DNA of 36,213 nt, from assembly GCA_028695935.1 (NCBI GenBank), contig JAQVHY010000015.1, positions 1 through 36,213 on the forward strand, read 5' to 3'. Positions 32,985-36,213 of this stretch are shown in pieces. The stretch is from Desulfobacca sp. GTDB taxonomy: Bacteria; Desulfobacterota; Desulfobaccia; Desulfobaccales; Desulfobaccaceae. Below the pieces are notes generated by a model. The model did no database searches. It was not told the DNA's origin and saw nothing but the letters and a program-made list of their open reading frames with translations. Numbering within the stretch: position 1 is the first letter of the stretch; the number at the start of each line of letters is the position of its first letter. The translations under genes were made by a program, and so were the position numbers.

Positions 32985-34490
32985 TTACTTCTCGATGCCG
33001 TACTTCACCATCCAGTTGGTTAAGGTCTGATAGCTGGGCAACCCGACCAGTTTGGCGGCTACGGTCTTATTGCCGTGGGCTTCCGTCATGGCCCGTTGCA
33101 GGTAGTGACGCGCCACCTGGTTCATTAATTCCGGGAGATGTAAGCTTTCGCCCAAGGGCCGATGTAAAATGCCGTCTCCGGGGATCGCCTGTTCCGGCAA
33201 CATGGCCTCCCGTATATCATCTAACCCAATACTATCCTTGCTGGTCCAAATGGCCGCCCGGAATAAGGTGTTTAACAGCTCGCGAATGTTCCCCGGCCAG
33301 CGGTGCTGGAGCAGAAGATTTTTTGCGGCCGGCAAAATTTTCTTGCGATGATAACCAGGCTCACTACTGCTGTCGGCGTTTATCTTCTCCAGGAGTTGAT
33401 CGATCAGGAGCGTTAAATCCCCCGGCCGCTCCCGTAGGGGAGGTAGTTGGATAATGGCCACCGCCAGACGGTAGAACAGGTCGGAACGGAATTTTCCGGC
33501 CGCGACTTCGTTCATGAGATTCCGATTGGTGGCCGTTACAATCCGCACATTTACCCGAATCGGTTTTCTCGAACCTAAACGGACAATTTCACTTTCCTGG
33601 AGGACGCGCAAGAGCTTTACTTGAGCCAGCGCCGACAGCTCGCCGATCTCATCTAGAAACAGCGTCCCTCCTTCGGCTTCTTCAAAATAACCTTTGCAGG
33701 CCCGTTCGGCGCCGGTAAAGGCGCCTTTTTCATGGCCGAACAGCTCTGATTCCAGCAGTTCGACGGGGATCGCCCCACAATTAACCGCGATAAACGGTTT
33801 AGCGCGCCTGGGACTGGCGCGATGGATAGCCCGGGCCAGCAATTCTTTACCGGTCCCGGACTCGCCCTCGATCAGCACCGGCACGGATCGGGGCGCCACC
33901 AGGCGGGCCTTGGCGATCACTCGCTGCATGACGGTACTCTGATGGATAATATCAGAGAATTCCGGCGCCTCGGGGGGCAGCCCGGCGCTTAGGCGCTCCA
34001 ACTCCCGGTCGGGCTGGCGCAAGAGGTCCGGGATAAACTCCGCCGAGATATCAAAGGGCACCGACGCGGTGCTGACCCCGTGTTCCTTGGAGGATTCGAT
34101 CAGCTCGGCCGGGAAACGGGTTTTGGCCAGAATTATCCACACCGCAGCCATGGCCGGCGTACCCGGACTGAGATGAAAGGTAAAAGAGCTATCCTTACCG
34201 TATTTTTTTATCAGTTCGATAATGATATTTACCGCGGCCTGATAAATCTCCCCAAAGTGGGTGGGGCTGGAGAGCTTCTGGTGATGCAGATTGATCTCGG
34301 CCTGGGTAAGTCTCTGCAGCCATGGACTATAGCCCTCAGTTTCTTCGACCGGGTAGTTGTTCAACAACACCACCAGATCAAACTCCCGGCTTCTAACTGC
34401 CTCACCGATGGGTCCTAATCCCACCTGTTCCGGCTCGCGCCGGGCCCGCAAATCGGTCCATCCTAACCAGCATAGCAAAATTTTCTTCAT
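32985..34490 (-). CDS. CARF (RtcR-type)-sigma54 AAA+ transcription activator
   Basis: About 501 residues in three parts. The N-terminal domain (about 1-160) resembles that of RtcR, a CARF-type nucleotide-sensing fold, with a Rossmann start (MKKILLCWLG), the FGEIYQAAVN helix, the ligand-loop motif SPGTPAM (108-114) and FPAELIESS. The central sigma54-interacting AAA+ domain has Walker A GESGTGKE (209-216), the sigma54-contact loop GAFTGA (256-261) and Walker B GGTLFLDE. The C-terminus is a Fis-type HTH (HGNKTVAAKLVGLPSYQTLTNW). CARF domains sense cyclic oligonucleotides or RNA ends. It precedes the BREX genes on the same strand and probably activates them. An ATG at 34502 is an alternative start; neither has a good ribosome site. 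Confidence 0.9.
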   Translation of the reverse strand: MKKILLCWLGWTDLRARREPEQVGLGPIGEAVRSREFDLVVLLNNYPVEETEGYSPWLQRLTQAEINLHHQKLSSPTHFGEIYQAAVNIIIELIKKYGKDSSFTFHLSPGTPAMAAVWIILAKTRFPAELIESSKEHGVSTASVPFDISAEFIPDLLRQPDRELERLSAGLPPEAPEFSDIIHQSTVMQRVIAKARLVAPRSVPVLIEGESGTGKELLARAIHRASPRRAKPFIAVNCGAIPVELLESELFGHEKGAFTGAERACKGYFEEAEGGTLFLDEIGELSALAQVKLLRVLQESEIVRLGSRKPIRVNVRIVTATNRNLMNEVAAGKFRSDLFYRLAVAIIQLPPLRERPGDLTLLIDQLLEKINADSSSEPGYHRKKILPAAKNLLLQHRWPGNIRELLNTLFRAAIWTSKDSIGLDDIREAMLPEQAIPGDGILHRPLGESLHLPELMNQVARHYLQRAMTEAHGNKTVAAKLVGLPSYQTLTNWMVKYGIEK

Positions 34491-34612
34491 ATTATGCACC
34501 ATAAAACAATTTTTATTGATTTACAAGAAATCTTATCAAACCTGTATCCCATAAAAACTCTAACCCCAGATAGCCTTAGTGATATTAATAAGTTAACCAT
34601 ATGGTCGGCACC

Positions 34613-34627
34613 TGGCATAGGTCTTGA
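34613..34627 (+). promoter_or_regulatory. Possible sigma54 promoter of the ARPP-1-like gene
   Basis: TGGCATAGGTCTTGA has a perfect TGGCA -24 half and TTG at -12, with A where C is expected. GG and the -12 pair have the right spacing. It is 75 bp upstream of the ARPP-1-like gene, in the divergent 211-bp region shared with the sigma54 activator. Speculative. Confidence 0.3.
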
Positions 34628-34701
34628 ACTATCGACAGCTTAAATTAGCGATGAAAATTGGTTAAGGGACACATGATTCACTCATCTAATAAAGGGGTAA
34701 A

Positions 34702-35652
34702 ATGGAAAAACTGATTAAAAATTTCCTGGCCGCTATTAAGGTCGGACCGGAGCAAAATTATCAGAACCTGGCTATCTTTGCCCTGCTTAACGAACAGCCC
34801 GGGGCCGTTGATTTTATTACCCTGGATGAAGCCCTGGCTCAAGATTGCCTGACCATCGCCGAGGTGGATGAATCGGGCCTGGTAACCCAACTCAAGGTCG
34901 TCAATAATTCCGGGCATAAGGTGTTAATGGTGGCCGGGGAGGAACTGGTGGGCGGTAAGCAGAATCGGGTCCTGAATGTAACCATGCTGGTGGCTCCGAA
35001 CTCTGAGATCTGGATACCGGTTTCTTGCATCGAACCGGCCCGCTGGTCCTCTACCAGCCGGAAATTTAGCAGCACGGAAAGATTTTTGAATGCTGATTTA
35101 CGCCGCCAGAAAGCCCAAGCCGTGCATTGTTCCTTGCGTCAAGCCGGTTCTTTCGCCTCCGACCAGGGTAAAATCTGGGACGAGATCGATCTGAAGTTTG
35201 CCCGCGGCCCGGCGAGGCCGTCTCCGACCCGGTCCCTGTCCGATCTTTTCGAGGCCCAGAAAGAATCAACCGAGAACTACCTGGAACACTTTATCCCGGT
35301 ACCCGGCCAATCAGGAATGGCGGTGTTCATTGACGAGGCCCTGGCCGGAATCGAATTGCTCGGTAGAGCTGATAACTTCTTAAGATTATATCGGAAATTA
35401 GTCACCAGTTATATCTTAGATGCTTTGGAAACTGCTGAGGTTGAGCCTCAACCAGAGCCATTGCCCTCCGCGGATTTGGTCTCCCATTATTTTGCTCAAA
35501 CTACCCTGGCCGCCACCGAACGGCGGAAGTCGATTTCATTGGGCTGGGATCTGCGACTGGAATCCGAGGTTATCATCGGGGCCGGATTAGAGTTCGACCA
35601 TCAGCTTCTGCAACTGAGCCTTTTCCCCCAGGCAGCGACTCGAAAGCACTAA
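34702..35652 (+). CDS. ARPP-1 (DUF6569)-like protein
   Basis: A 316-residue soluble protein. The segment VMVAGEELVGGKQNRVLNVT, the strand run around SEIWIPVSCIE and the RWS motif fit the ARPP-1 family (PF20208, DUF6569), a domain described in prokaryotic conflict systems linked to ADP-ribose or NAD metabolism. No catalytic residues are known to me. The start has AAAGGGG upstream. It is divergent from the CARF-sigma54 activator and has a possible sigma54 site in front, so it may be an accessory of the BREX locus. The family call rests on memory of the motif. Confidence 0.65.
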   Translation: MEKLIKNFLAAIKVGPEQNYQNLAIFALLNEQPGAVDFITLDEALAQDCLTIAEVDESGLVTQLKVVNNSGHKVLMVAGEELVGGKQNRVLNVTMLVAPNSEIWIPVSCIEPARWSSTSRKFSSTERFLNADLRRQKAQAVHCSLRQAGSFASDQGKIWDEIDLKFARGPARPSPTRSLSDLFEAQKESTENYLEHFIPVPGQSGMAVFIDEALAGIELLGRADNFLRLYRKLVTSYILDALETAEVEPQPEPLPSADLVSHYFAQTTLAATERRKSISLGWDLRLESEVIIGAGLEFDHQLLQLSLFPQAATRKH

Positions 35653-35813
35653 AAATGAGCATTCTTTGCGCCGGGCTTCTCGCCGACGCAATTCGCTCTT
35701 GAGATAACCGGTTTTGCTCAAATAACCTGACAATCAAGCCGAATCTGTGTTAAACTTTTTATTAATCAGATTTTCTAACCTAAAAATTTACTCATTTATA
35801 TTAAGGACTTAAA

Positions 35814-36095
35814 ATGATTACCGAATATCAGCTTACTAACTTCAAGGCCTTCGGCGATACCCAAACCCTGCCCATCCGGCCTATTACTCTGATCTTTGGG
35901 CCGAATTCGTCGGGGAAAAGTTCAATCTTTCAGTCTCTGCTGATGCTCAAACAGACGATTGAATCGCCGGAAAAATCTGACTCGCCGCTTTTATGCAAAG
36001 GAAACCTGGTGGACCTGGGCAGCTTCAGGGAATTTATTCATAAGCATGAACCTGAGAAGTCTTTTTCATTTCGGTTAAAAATAAATAAGTTGTAA
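35814..36095 (+). pseudogene. Truncated AAA ATPase (DUF3696/OLD-like), N-terminal part only
   Basis: A 93-residue frame with the opening of an SMC/OLD-like AAA ATPase: ITEYQLTNFKAFGDTQTLPI and Walker A GPNSSGKSS (about 29-37). Full-length relatives have several hundred residues, with Walker B, signature and often a DUF3696 tail. Here a TAA ends the frame at 36095, still 118 bp before the window end, and no continuation is seen in the other frames. It is preceded by AAGGA, so the start is real. A GCTTGG/CCAAGC hairpin lies at 36119-36135. It is probably a decayed defence gene, or a single stop/frameshift in a longer gene beyond the window. Confidence 0.7.
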
Positions 36096-36213
36096 TCGAT
36101 CACAGGGTTTAAAATTATGCTTGGGAAATCCAAGCGCTATCTGGAGCTTTTCCTTTAAAATAACAACTAATTGCCTCTACTAATACTGGGAATGTCTGCA
36201 TTTGGCGTAGTCG

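Overview
The window looks like a chromosomal segment of an anaerobic, sulfate-reducer-like Desulfobacterota bacterium (Desulfobacca or Syntrophobacter-like). The support is indirect: a two-iron-centre desulfoferrodoxin, rubrerythrin and rubredoxin in one run, an HdrD/DsrK-like iron-sulfur protein, anaerobic cobalamin nucleotide-loop genes, and moderately high GC with many GG/CC-rich dispersed repeats. No rRNA, tRNA or CRISPR array was recognised.

Layout. (1) 1-3160: oxidative-stress block on the minus strand (small lipoprotein, CX4C rubredoxin, zinc-ribbon protein, SH3-like small protein, rubrerythrin, desulfoferrodoxin, and thiol peroxidase), with PerR/Fur-like palindromes upstream of dfx and tpx. 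(2) 3284-6323: a compact plus-strand locus that looks like a peptide-modification (RiPP) operon: promoter, palindromic operator, a 20-residue Cys-containing peptide, a hairpin terminator/attenuator, an RRE-radical SAM-SPASM maturase, a cupin with a natural six-His tail, and a BASS-like membrane transporter, with the last three overlapping. (3) 6429-8680: a possible small RNA, a cold-shock protein, and an HdrD-like protein with a near-consensus promoter. (4) 8688-17397: housekeeping and metabolism: YihY-family membrane protein, prfB with its programmed +1 frameshift, cobS, a 50-aa membrane protein, cobT-cobU, a decayed IS1634-like transposase, and a Kef/CPA2-type antiporter.

(5) 17528-34490: a BREX-like anti-phage island on the minus strand. 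In transcription order: a CARF (RtcR-type)-sigma54 activator; a candidate -24/-12 promoter; DUF4007 protein; a small BrxF-like protein; PglX (Eco57I-type methylase); an inserted RAYT/IS200-like gene with GC-rich 18-bp repeat arrays; BrxC; PglZ; and a BrxL whose C-terminus is a MITD1-type MIT_C (phospholipase-D-like) domain rather than the usual Lon-like protease. The set does not match any BREX type I can recall. It looks like a type-4-like core (DUF4007, BrxC, PglZ, BrxL) in which a PglX methylase replaces the PAPS-reductase BrxP, under a ligand-sensing sigma54 regulator. Divergently placed is an ARPP-1-like gene with its own possible sigma54 site, then a truncated AAA ATPase.

The two most interesting systems are the regulated BREX variant and the miniature RiPP locus. 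All functional statements are from reading the sequence and from memory of protein families; no searches were run.
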